Origin: Desulfobacteraceae bacterium
Lineage (GTDB): Bacteria > Desulfobacterota > Desulfobacteria > Desulfobacterales > Desulfobacteraceae
DNA length: 12,797 nt
Direction: 5' to 3'
Assembly (NCBI GenBank): GCA_023140455.1
Contig: JAGLLQ010000094.1
Location: forward strand, 1-12,797
The notes beneath the pieces were generated by a model. It was not told the origin of the DNA. It worked only from the letters and a program-made list of their open reading frames with translations, and ran no database searches. The position numbers and the translations under genes are program-made. This document shows positions 1-7,916 of the stretch, in pieces. Position 1 is the stretch's first letter. Every line of letters starts with the position of its first letter.

Positions 1-2226
1 TTTAGTAACTTGTGTTTCTGTGGGCATATCTTGAGATGTTTGATACTGACATAATTTTAATGTGGTTGCTCCGGCACTTAAAATACCAGTTATGTTGTGA
101 CCGGTAATATTAAGATCAATTAAGTCAGAATCAGTATTTTGCTGGAAAATATCGGTTATGATATCCACAACTTCAATAAATTCAGGTGCAAGACCAATAT
201 TTTTTGCAAGGGCTTTAATTTTTTTAATATATAAATAGGGGTGGCAGGCACCAATTATTAAACGGTTAGGCTTTATTTTTAATATTTGTTCTTCAAGCTC
301 CTGCCAGCCTGTTTCAGTACAGATATTGTCCATAAAATTGATATTGTTGATACATGGGTCCTGTGTAAATTTTTCAGATAATATTTTGGGGTCAATAAAT
401 TTGTTCAATCGTTCTTTGCAGGTACAAATAACCATCATAAGGTCCACAGGCTCACGGGAAACGTCCCGATAAATCTCATTACTTTCAGGTTCGGTGTCGT
501 CAGTGACAGCCTCTAATAGGTTATTGCCTTTCGAATGGATAATGCAGCCTGCATTTTGTGCAGCAGCAGATGCCTGAATAAGAGACTGAGATATGTCTTT
601 TAGACCTGTTACAGATCCGCTTGCAAAAATACCTTCTTTTTCTGTAAGAGTATGTGAAAAGGGTTGTGTCTGTAGAAATCCCCAGGTGTTAACAGGCAGT
701 TCACAGGTTTTTGCAAGGCTGGCTGTTTTATAACCCGGGCGCTGTCCCGTGGAAAGTACAACCATGTCATACAGTTCTTCCCTTAATTTGCCATCCATGG
801 AAATATACCTGATGAACAGATCATTAGTTTTTTTATCAAGTGATAATGAGTGAATTTTACAACGCTCAAAATGAACATCATGTTTGTTTTGTGCAGTATC
901 ATAATAGCGCTGAAATGATTTACCGCAAGTTCTCATATCCATATAGAAAATAGTTGTTTCAACTTTGTGATCTGAGATTTCTCTGGCCAGAACAGCTTCT
1001 TTTATAGCCATCATACAGCAGATGTTGGAGCAGAAATCTGCATTTTTCTGAGTATCTCTTGACCCTACACATTGCAGCCAGGCTATTTTTTTTACAGGCT
1101 GATCATTATCAAGGCGAAGCAGAGCTCCATTACTTGGACCAATGGGGCTGATCAATCGTTCAAATTCTATGTTGGTAAGCACATTGGGGAAAATGCCATA
1201 GCCAAAAATATTTTTTTCATCAGCAGGATCATAAAAAGTTGTGCCAATGCTGAGAATAATTGTATCAACCGTTAATTCAAGATCTTTTGTGGCTTCAATA
1301 TCCTGAAATATTCTTATAACCATAGGCACCAGAGTGTCAGGGTCAAAGGGTTTGATCAGATAATCAAGCGCTCCGATTTTCATTGCTTCCACAGCAGTTT
1401 CTACAGTGGCATAGGCTGTCATCATAACCACACTGAGATCAGGGTAAGCGGTTTTTGCTTTTTTAAGGAGTTCAACACCGCTCATTTTTGGCATTTTGAT
1501 ATCAGTAAGCATGAGTTGATAAGATTTTTGTGAAAGTTTGTCCAAGGCATCAGCTCCTGAAGCAGCCATGTCTACAGAAAAATCTTCTTGTTCGAGCCAT
1601 TCTTTTAATGAATCCCTGAGACTCAGTTCATCATCAACCACAAGTATATTAAACTCTTTCCTGTTTGATTGAGATAATAGAACAGCATTTGTCGGGCATA
1701 TCTCTTCGCAGGCACCGCAACGGTTGCAGACTGCAAGATCAATAACATAGGCATTGGGAATTGCATGGGGAACAGGAAGATAAATTGCCTTGCGGGAAGA
1801 GAGCCCTTCATTAAAACAATCGGGTATTTCCTGTGGACAGACTTTTTCACACAGGCCACAGCCCACACATAGATCCGGATCGACCCAGGTTGGTTTCTGG
1901 CGAAGCCTTGCTGTAAAATTACCTGCTTCTCCTGTAAGCTCGCTGAGTTCGCATGATAGTATCAGATTAATGTTTTCATGGAATAATCCTTTGCGCAGGC
2001 AAAACTGTGATGATTCATCCCGGTTAACAAGAGGCAGCATTTTGCACATACCACAATGATTGGAGGGGAACTGGTAGTCCAATTGGGTTAATATGCCGCC
2101 AATAGCAGGGCTTTTATCAATAAGAGTAACTTGAAAATTTTGTTGTGCAAGATCAAGAGCAGTGCGAATCCCACTAATTCCTGCTCCCACAACAAGTGCA
2201 TTACTTTTGTTTTTGTAAAGGTTCAT
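1..2226 (-). CDS. hdrA: HdrA-like flavoprotein with embedded response-regulator receiver domain, partial (C-terminus off left edge)
   Basis: The frame is open for 742 codons from ATG at 2226 to the window edge with no stop. Domains seen in order: FAD Rossmann motif GAGISG (residues 14-19); HdrA-type CGMC cysteines (58, 61); two 4Fe-4S motifs (C120/123/126/130 and C167/170/173/177); a full receiver domain (about 190-310) with acidic pair D198-D199, phospho-acceptor D242 in TDIKMP, T270 and K292; then the remaining HdrA flavin region with CVGSRD (C386) and CSNICCM (C399/403/404). From about residue 595 the sequence resembles the N-terminal domain of HdrA (ICTCKERLN; LIIGACHP), which this protein lacks at its own N-terminus. 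That suggests a second HdrA module beyond the edge. It is the last visible gene of the operon, 19 nt after the FrhB-like gene. A GGGGA ribosome site lies about 10 nt from the ATG; an in-frame TTG two codons upstream is an alternative start. Known for the family: HdrA is the bifurcating flavin subunit. Inferred: phosphorylation of the receiver may modulate electron flow. Confidence 0.9.
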   Translation of the reverse strand, partial: MNLYKNKSNALVVGAGISGIRTALDLAQQNFQVTLIDKSPAIGGILTQLDYQFPSNHCGMCKMLPLVNRDESSQFCLRKGLFHENINLILSCELSELTGEAGNFTARLRQKPTWVDPDLCVGCGLCEKVCPQEIPDCFNEGLSSRKAIYLPVPHAIPNAYVIDLAVCNRCGACEEICPTNAVLLSQSNRKEFNILVVDDELSLRDSLKEWLEQEDFSVDMAASGADALDKLSQKSYQLMLTDIKMPKMSGVELLKKAKTAYPDLSVVMMTAYATVETAVEAMKIGALDYLIKPFDPDTLVPMVIRIFQDIEATKDLELTVDTIILSIGTTFYDPADEKNIFGYGIFPNVLTNIEFERLISPIGPSNGALLRLDNDQPVKKIAWLQCVGSRDTQKNADFCSNICCMMAIKEAVLAREISDHKVETTIFYMDMRTCGKSFQRYYDTAQNKHDVHFERCKIHSLSLDKKTNDLFIRYISMDGKLREELYDMVVLSTGQRPGYKTASLAKTCELPVNTWGFLQTQPFSHTLTEKEGIFASGSVTGLKDISQSLIQASAAAQNAGCIIHSKGNNLLEAVTDDTEPESNEIYRDVSREPVDLMMVICTCKERLNKFIDPKILSEKFTQDPCINNINFMDNICTETGWQELEEQILKIKPNRLIIGACHPYLYIKKIKALAKNIGLAPEFIEVVDIITDIFQQNTDSDLIDLNITGHNITGILSAGATTLKLCQYQTSQDMPTETQVTK

Positions 2227-2245
2227 TGTCAATTAGTCCCCTTTA

Positions 2246-3385
2246 TTAATTAATACCCACTACATCAAGATATTCTTCTTCCTTAAAGACAGATAATGGA
2301 GGCTGCTGATCCATATCTTTGCCAGCCTCATATTCAAATGCTGCCTGTGTGTTATTAGCAATATATTTAAAAATTTCCATAACAGGGATGTCATTGGGGC
2401 ATGCGTTGGAACACTGACCGCACCCCACACAGGCAAGGCTCATGTGGGCAAGTCTGGTAATGTGGTAAAAATTTGTATCAGTCGGCAGTTTAACTGATCC
2501 CTTCCGTTTTGCCCATTGTATATATTGATAAGGGTCATGATTAAATACATCAGTATTGAAAACACACTCCCTGCAATAACAGACAGGGCATGCCACCCTG
2601 CAATTATAACAGTTAATACAGCCTGCAAAATAATCTGATAGCTTATCAAGAGTATTGATAGTTTCTTTTGTCTCAGTAAACATCTTGTCCCTGAATTCAA
2701 TTTTTTTGGATATGATTTTGGAGATAATGTTTTTTCTGTCAGGAGCTTCATCTGCTGATTCTGATAATGAAAGGTTATTAAAGAGATTATCTCCTTTTTC
2801 AGTCAATGCCTGCAGCATAAGTCGTTTTTTGATATCTAAACCAAATAAGCCGATCAGGATATCTGCATTTTCCGGGACAGGATTTTCACAGGCTCTGCAT
2901 GCTGTGGAGAGATCAACTCCATTTAGTGGAGGATCTTGTCCAGAAAGTACATTCTCACAAAATTGCTGTGTTAAGTTTGTAGTACCAGATTCCAAAAGTG
3001 TGGCAAAATCTTTATTGGTATATGCTCCCAGACAGTCAATACCAATTATGATAATATCTTCAGTGCTTGCCTGTTTAAGTTTTATAAGTTCAATCAAAGC
3101 TCTTATTTCACATGACCTTAAAACAACAGCAATTTTCTTTCCCATTGGTTTATGCGTAAGCTTTGAAACTAATTTTGCAGCATTCATTACAAATGCAGGA
3201 GCCAATGGGTCTATGGTATCCAAAAGCGCAGAATCGGTGATTAATACAGGCATTGTATTTTTTCCAAGTGTCCGGGGGGCAAAGATTGCTTCAATGTCAT
3301 CCAGTTCTAAAATGGATTTTAAAAAGTTCTGAATGGACAACAAAGTATTGCCGTTGTTGACATCTGTGAAGGTTGTATTTGTCAT
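2246..3385 (-). CDS. FrhB/FdhB-like iron-sulfur protein (coenzyme F420 hydrogenase/dehydrogenase beta family)
   Basis: This 379-residue soluble protein resembles the FrhB/FdhB beta-subunit family, which moves electrons between flavin or F420 and iron-sulfur partners. The N-terminal part includes a family-like VLRSCEIRALIELIKLKQ stretch (C92) and GIDCLGAY (C118). Further cysteines follow at C163 and C166. There are then two ferredoxin-type motifs: C256/259/262/266, with extra cysteines 269, 271 and 274, and C319/322/325/329. The N-terminal ~230 residues carry no recognised HdrB CCG motif, so it is not HdrB. The start is ATG at 3385 with GGAG seven bases upstream. It sits between mvhD and the receiver-bearing HdrA with gaps of 31 and 19 nt, so co-transcription is likely. 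Its role as an electron input or output subunit of the Hdr-type complex is inferred. Such genes are often loosely annotated as formate dehydrogenase or hydrogenase beta subunits; no formate or hydrogen active-site subunit is present here. Confidence 0.8.
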   Translation of the reverse strand: MTNTTFTDVNNGNTLLSIQNFLKSILELDDIEAIFAPRTLGKNTMPVLITDSALLDTIDPLAPAFVMNAAKLVSKLTHKPMGKKIAVVLRSCEIRALIELIKLKQASTEDIIIIGIDCLGAYTNKDFATLLESGTTNLTQQFCENVLSGQDPPLNGVDLSTACRACENPVPENADILIGLFGLDIKKRLMLQALTEKGDNLFNNLSLSESADEAPDRKNIISKIISKKIEFRDKMFTETKETINTLDKLSDYFAGCINCYNCRVACPVCYCRECVFNTDVFNHDPYQYIQWAKRKGSVKLPTDTNFYHITRLAHMSLACVGCGQCSNACPNDIPVMEIFKYIANNTQAAFEYEAGKDMDQQPPLSVFKEEEYLDVVGIN

Positions 3386-3416
3386 TAGTAATCTCCATTA
3401 CATCATGGGTTATATA

Positions 3417-3881
3417 CTAAACTTCAGTTCCAGCTTGGTTCGGAGTGATGTTTTTTGCCTGAACCACGAGTTCCTGCATGGTTTTGGCAAATTGAATGCC
3501 ATCGCTTGCACCGATCCAGGTGAGTTTTAAGCGTTCATTCTCAATTCCAAATTTGGGCAGAATCTCCTTGAGCAGTTTTATGCGGCGCCGGGCTTTATAA
3601 TTTCCATTGATATAATGGCAGTCCCCGGGATGACATCCACTGACAATTACCATGTCCGCGCCTTCTAAAAATGCTTTAATAATGTATTGCGGATCAACCA
3701 TTCCTGTGCACATTACCCGTATTAAACGGACGTTTTTAGGATAGCTCAGCCTTGATGTCCCGGCCAGATCTGCTGCGGTATAGGTACACCAATTGCACAC
3801 AAATGCAATTATTAATGGTTCGTGGCCAGATTTATGACCTGATTCAAGGTCTGTTTCAAGGTCTGGATTTTGTTCTGCCAT
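3417..3881 (-). CDS. mvhD: MvhD-type [2Fe-2S] electron-transfer protein (methyl-viologen-reducing hydrogenase delta subunit family)
   Basis: This 154-residue protein has the typical MvhD (also called FlpD) pattern: CNWCTY (C29, C32), a central RVMCTGMVDP (C58) and GCHPGDCHYINGN (C83, C88), which supply [2Fe-2S] ligands. The C-terminal stretch ending KTMQELV is also family-like. In known Hdr complexes MvhD docks on HdrA and passes electrons between a hydrogenase or formate dehydrogenase and the HdrA flavin. About 20 polar N-terminal residues precede the conserved domain. The start ATG at 3881 has a GAGGAAAG ribosome site at good spacing. The gene follows the large HdrA by 30 nt and precedes the FrhB-like gene by 31 nt. 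Every expected cysteine is encoded as Cys; there is no in-frame UGA, so this is not a selenoprotein form. Confidence 0.93.
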   Translation of the reverse strand: MAEQNPDLETDLESGHKSGHEPLIIAFVCNWCTYTAADLAGTSRLSYPKNVRLIRVMCTGMVDPQYIIKAFLEGADMVIVSGCHPGDCHYINGNYKARRRIKLLKEILPKFGIENERLKLTWIGASDGIQFAKTMQELVVQAKNITPNQAGTEV

Positions 3882-3911
3882 GGTCTTTCCTCTTTTTTAT
3901 GTGTTTTATAG

Positions 3912-6900
3912 TTACACTCCAATATAATTTAGGGCATCCATGATTCCCTCAAATTCTGCAAAAATTTGTTTTGTCTGAAAATGTCTGACCTGGGCTGCAC
4001 CACTTGGGCAGAAGCCGGAACAGCTTCCACATCCTTTGCAAACAGCCTCGTTTATAACTGAAATTTGTCTTAGATGGTTGAATTCTATTGCCGAATAAGG
4101 ACATAATTCGATACATACCTGACATCCGGCACAGATATCAGGATCAATCCAGGAAATAGTGGATGGCACTAAGACCTGCCCGCGTGTAGCAAGAGACAGA
4201 GCCTTTGCAGCAGCCCCTGAAGCCTGGGCAACAGTGTCCGGTATATCTTTGGGAGACTGGCAGGCACCGGCAATAAAAACACCATCTGTTGCAGTATTTA
4301 ATGGCCCAAGTTTGGGATGCTCTTCTAAGAAAAAGCCATCTGCGCCCAGGTTCACACCAAAGATTCGGCCTACATCTTTAGCGTCTTCCCTTGCCTGCAT
4401 AGCTACACACAAAACAACCATGTCCACAGGGATACGGACCGGCATTCCTAAAAGGGTGTCTTCAGCAAGGACAATAAGTTTATCCTGCTCTGCAGGAGAT
4501 TCTGCAACATGGGTAATTTCTGAGGCTTTGCCGCGGATAAACATGGTGCCTTCTTCCTGACACCTTCTGTAAAATTCTTCGTACCCTTCTCCAAAGCAGC
4601 GCATGTCTATATAAAAATCATAGACTTTAGTGTCATGCCCGGTTTTTTCCTTGATCAGGTGGGAATATTTCAGAGCATACATACAGCAGACTCTAGAGCA
4701 GTATTCATGATAATTAGTATCACGGCTGCCAATGCAGTGGAGCAATGCAACACTTTTAGGTTTGCGGGTAAAGGCAAGGGCGTTGTCACGAATAAGTATT
4801 TCTCCTCCAGTTGGGCCGGTTGCATTACTGATTCGCTCAAATTCGAGGCTGGTGTATACATTTGGATATCTACCATAACCAAATTGTTTTATCGGCTCCG
4901 GATCCAGTACATCATAACCTGTTGAAAGGATAATAGTGCCAACTTTGATTTCTTCAATCTCTTCCTTCATAGTGTGATCAATGGCATTGGCTTCACATAC
5001 AGAAACACATTCCATGCATTCACAGCATTCACCACAATTAAGGCAACGTTCAGATTCTTCAATAGCGAGTTCCGCAGAGAATCCATTTGTTTCTTCATCA
5101 AAGCAGGCAGAGCGTTTTTGTGCATTCATATGGGTTAATAATTGTCTTTGCATGAAAGGGCTGGCTTTTGGAATGTCTTTATATTGCGGTGTTTGAACGT
5201 CTTGCAAAGAATCATCAGCGGTTTCAAATTCTGTCATATCGCGACCACAAAGGAAATTATGCATGCCTTCGGCTGCTTTATGTCCGCCTGCAATTGCCTC
5301 AACAACAGTTGCAGCACCTGTAACAGCATCGCCACCTGCAAAAACATGCGGGATATTTGTCTGCATGGTGTCAGGGTTAGTAATTATATTGTTTGCAGAA
5401 GTACATGCAAGGTCATTCTTGACCAGGTTTTCATCTATGTTTATTTTTTGCCCAATAGCCGTGATGATGGCATCACAAGATATGATAAATTCTGATTCTT
5501 CTATAGGTTCAGGCCTTTGTCTGCCACTGGCATCAGGCGCTCCAAGTTTATTTTGAAGACATTTCAGACCTGTTACTTTGCCATGTTTTTCAATTACTTT
5601 TACAGGAGAGGTTAGAAATAAAAATTCAATACCTTCTTCTTTGGCACCTGTGATTTCATCTTCATATGCCGGCATCTCTTTTTCTGTTCGCCGATACACT
5701 AAAGTCAGTTTTTCAGAGCCTAATCGTTTTGCAACACGTATGGCATCAATTGCAACATTGCCCCCGCCAATCACCACAACTTCATTGCCGGGAACGAACC
5801 GATCTCCAAGGTTGATTTCCCTTAAAAATTTGATAGCATCTATTACTCCTTCAATGTCTTCACCATGGATACCTAGGGACATAGCATTGTGGGCGCCAAT
5901 TCCTAAAAAGACACTGGAAAATCCTGAAGTTTTTAAGCTTTCAAGTGTGATATCAGTTCCAAACCAGGTTTTTGTCTGGATATCTACACCCATCCTTTGA
6001 ATATAGCCGATCTCATTATCAAGTATTTCTGGCGGAAGCCTGTAGTCGGGGATTCCAAGTCTTAGCATACCACCTGCTTTTTCAGATGCTTCAAAAATTG
6101 TAACCTGGTATCCCTTTAATCTTAAATCATAGGCAACAGTCAATCCAGCAGGGCCGGACCCGATAATAGCAACTTTCTGGTCTTTCTCTTCAATGTCCGG
6201 AATTGCAAGAGTACTCATATCCACCTGATCAGCTGCGAATCGTTTGAGATCTCTGATGGCAACAGGTTCGTCCAGTTCCTGGCGCCGGCATTCAAGCTCA
6301 CATGGATGAGGGCATACTCTTCCCAAAACACCTGGCAATGGTATTTTTTCCATGATTAATTGACAGGCTTTTGTGTATTCACCTTTTTTAATAAGCTGAA
6401 TATATCCCTGGACATTTACATGGGCAGGACAGGCTCCAACACAAGGGGCCCTGTCTTTTTTATCAATGCAATAAGTAATGGGAACTGCCTGGGGGAAAGC
6501 CCTGAATATAGCCTTTCGCTCTCCTAAGGATTCATCCCATTCACTGAATGAGGTAACCGGGCATATATTTGTACATTCGCCACAGCCAGTACAGAGGTTG
6601 GCATTTATATAACGAGGCTTTTTAAGTATTTTAGCTGAATAATTGCCTATATAACCTGAGACTTCCTGTACTTCACTATAGGAAAATAATTCAATATAAT
6701 CATTCTGGGCTACTTCTACCATTTTAGGGGTGCCTATGCATGCTGCACAATCGAGTGTTGGAAAGGTTTTGTCAAACTGGAGCATATGTCCGCCAATTGT
6801 GGTGGATTTTTCAACAAGATAAGTTTTATGCCCTGCATTCCCAATATCAAGAGCTGCTTGCATACCTGCAATGCCTCCACCAACAACTAGAACATCCGGG

Positions 6901-7322
6901 TGTACTTCAACTTTTCTGGTTTCAAGTTCGTGATGGTGTCTTACCCGGCTTATTGCGCCTGCCATCAGTGTTTTGGCTTTTTGAGTGGCTTCGTCTTCAT
7001 CTTGAGTCACCCAGGACACCTGTTCTCTTACAGATGCCATCTGAAACATATAAGGATTCAATCCTGCTCGACGGCATGCTGCCTGAAAGGTTTTTTCATG
7101 GAGTCTGGGCGAGCAGGATGCCACAACCACTCTGTTCAGCCCGAGATCTTTAATGTCTTTTTCAATCATTTCCTGACCTGGGTCAGAGCACATGAATTTG
7201 TAGTCACGAGACACCACAACATCGGCAAGCTTTCCTGCAAATTCAGCCACTTCTTCAACTCTGACTTTATAAGCAATGTTTATTCCGCAATGGCAAATGT
7301 AACATCCGATTTTTAAAGACAT
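3912..7322 (-). CDS. hdrA: HdrA flavoprotein with inserted GltD/NfnL-like NAD(P)H oxidoreductase module
   Basis: This 1136-residue protein is much longer than a usual HdrA (about 650 residues in methanogens). Order: HdrA N-terminal domain (1-140; CYICHCG, SCSPRLHE); FAD motif GGGIAG (148-153); DCAACIGTP (C192, C195); ferredoxin C244/247/250/254. A GltD-like insert follows (about 290-755) with C294/298/337/341/345, FAD motif GSGPAG (389-394), NAD(P)-binding VVIGGGNVAIDA (516-527) and YRRTEKEMPA. HdrA then resumes: cysteine-dense motif C760-C776, ILSTGYD, CIGSRD (C863), CSRVCCM (C875/879/880), and a C-terminal double ferredoxin (C1064-1074 and C1095-1105). GltD/NfnL modules oxidise or reduce NAD(P)H; the paired arginines in YRRT fit NADP(H), but this is not proof. 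The protein thus carries two flavin sites and several clusters, as expected for a self-contained bifurcating core. The start ATG at 7322 overlaps the end of the upstream receiver gene by 10 nt and has AGGGA upstream. No frameshift was found at the domain joints. Confidence 0.93.
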   Translation of the reverse strand: MSLKIGCYICHCGINIAYKVRVEEVAEFAGKLADVVVSRDYKFMCSDPGQEMIEKDIKDLGLNRVVVASCSPRLHEKTFQAACRRAGLNPYMFQMASVREQVSWVTQDEDEATQKAKTLMAGAISRVRHHHELETRKVEVHPDVLVVGGGIAGMQAALDIGNAGHKTYLVEKSTTIGGHMLQFDKTFPTLDCAACIGTPKMVEVAQNDYIELFSYSEVQEVSGYIGNYSAKILKKPRYINANLCTGCGECTNICPVTSFSEWDESLGERKAIFRAFPQAVPITYCIDKKDRAPCVGACPAHVNVQGYIQLIKKGEYTKACQLIMEKIPLPGVLGRVCPHPCELECRRQELDEPVAIRDLKRFAADQVDMSTLAIPDIEEKDQKVAIIGSGPAGLTVAYDLRLKGYQVTIFEASEKAGGMLRLGIPDYRLPPEILDNEIGYIQRMGVDIQTKTWFGTDITLESLKTSGFSSVFLGIGAHNAMSLGIHGEDIEGVIDAIKFLREINLGDRFVPGNEVVVIGGGNVAIDAIRVAKRLGSEKLTLVYRRTEKEMPAYEDEITGAKEEGIEFLFLTSPVKVIEKHGKVTGLKCLQNKLGAPDASGRQRPEPIEESEFIISCDAIITAIGQKINIDENLVKNDLACTSANNIITNPDTMQTNIPHVFAGGDAVTGAATVVEAIAGGHKAAEGMHNFLCGRDMTEFETADDSLQDVQTPQYKDIPKASPFMQRQLLTHMNAQKRSACFDEETNGFSAELAIEESERCLNCGECCECMECVSVCEANAIDHTMKEEIEEIKVGTIILSTGYDVLDPEPIKQFGYGRYPNVYTSLEFERISNATGPTGGEILIRDNALAFTRKPKSVALLHCIGSRDTNYHEYCSRVCCMYALKYSHLIKEKTGHDTKVYDFYIDMRCFGEGYEEFYRRCQEEGTMFIRGKASEITHVAESPAEQDKLIVLAEDTLLGMPVRIPVDMVVLCVAMQAREDAKDVGRIFGVNLGADGFFLEEHPKLGPLNTATDGVFIAGACQSPKDIPDTVAQASGAAAKALSLATRGQVLVPSTISWIDPDICAGCQVCIELCPYSAIEFNHLRQISVINEAVCKGCGSCSGFCPSGAAQVRHFQTKQIFAEFEGIMDALNYIGV

Positions 7323-7741
7323 TTGTTTTCCCTTTTTGACCTGTTTTTATTAATTTTCTCTATCGTACCAATTAACTCTTCTGTTTCAGGAGGTTTGGGC
7401 AAATAGCCTTCCGGTTTTGGAAGACCGTGATGGGGAAGAGTATACTCAATATTTTCCAATTGAAAGAATGCTCCTTTATCAAGAGTGGAGAGCATTATTA
7501 CCGGGAGAGTTTTAAATTTGTCATGCACTTTTAGTGCTCGATACATTTTTATTCCCTGTTGTTTCGGCATCATCATATCAATGATTGTAAGTAATGGGTT
7601 ATCTGTAATAATCTTTTCAAAAGCATCATCAATGTTTTTTGCAATCACAGCTGCAAATTTGGCTTCTTTAAGGACTGTGGACAAGAACATCTGCATTTCC
7701 AGCCCCTCCACAAAAATGATTATTTTTTTAAAATTCTTCAT
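7313..7741 (-). CDS. Stand-alone CheY-like receiver-domain protein
   Basis: This 142-residue single-domain receiver has no output domain. The phospho-acceptor is D55 in TIIDMMMP; S85 or T86 is the switch residue and K116 lies in the GYLPKP loop. The usual acidic pair after the first beta strand is degraded: the sequence reads IIIFVEGLE, leaving only E12 near the expected place, so metal binding and phosphorylation may be weak or different. A PKPEGYLPKPPETEEL tail precedes the last helix. The start was set at ATG 7741. An in-frame TTG at 7750 lies upstream of the predicted transcription start, so it is unlikely. The gene heads the operon and overlaps the large HdrA by 10 nt, which suggests coupled translation. 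It may be a regulatory subunit of the Hdr complex or a relay in a two-component path; no histidine kinase is encoded here. Confidence 0.85.
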   Translation of the reverse strand: MKNFKKIIIFVEGLEMQMFLSTVLKEAKFAAVIAKNIDDAFEKIITDNPLLTIIDMMMPKQQGIKMYRALKVHDKFKTLPVIMLSTLDKGAFFQLENIEYTLPHHGLPKPEGYLPKPPETEELIGTIEKINKNRSKRENKCL

Positions 7742-7758
7742 AGTTGCCAAATTAAATT

Positions 7759-7774
7759 AGCATTAATTGTGCCA
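7759..7774 (-). promoter_or_regulatory. Sigma-54 (-24/-12) promoter of the Hdr operon
   Basis: On the minus strand the site reads TGGCACAATTAATGCT. It matches the TGGCAC-N5-TTGC consensus at all positions except one base of the -12 element (ATGC instead of TTGC), with the required ten bases between GG and GC. It faces the receiver/HdrA operon. The predicted start of transcription is near 7748, only about seven bases before the ATG at 7741, so the leader would be very short. A sigma-54 activator gene is divergent next door and paired boxes lie upstream. Confidence 0.8.
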
Positions 7775-7844
7775 CACTGTTCAGGGCTTGCTTATCAGAC
7801 AGGTTAGTTAAAATGTAACAGTAAATTTAAGAGTAATTGCAGAT

Positions 7845-7868
7845 AATTGTTGCATGATTGCAACAATT
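7845..7868. promoter_or_regulatory. Perfect inverted repeat, probable enhancer site for the sigma-54 activator
   Basis: The arms AATTGTTGCA and TGCAACAATT are exact reverse complements separated by TGAT. The centre is about 110 bp upstream of the predicted sigma-54 transcription start, a normal distance for an enhancer-binding protein site. It lies between that promoter and the divergent activator gene. Binding by that protein is inferred from position and symmetry. Confidence 0.7.
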
Positions 7869-7916
7869 GTAATATTTTAAAGTAAAGTAATCATATAAAC
7901 GATGCGGCATAGATAG

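Noticed and set aside
1623..1868. Minus-strand 81-codon frame inside the receiver-bearing HdrA gene
   Set aside because: It is an out-of-frame shadow of the ferredoxin and receiver coding sequence.
2655..3332. Plus-strand 225-codon open frame opposite the FrhB-like gene
   Set aside because: It is antisense to a well-supported gene, has no ribosome site pattern and its product resembles no family.
3417..7322. Selenocysteine positions in HdrA or MvhD, which occur in some related proteins
   Set aside because: All expected redox positions are Cys codons and no in-frame UGA interrupts the genes.
7894..7899. TATAAA as a -10 element for the activator gene
   Set aside because: No acceptable -35 at 16-18 bases; the nearest TTG-containing hexamer is 21 bases away.
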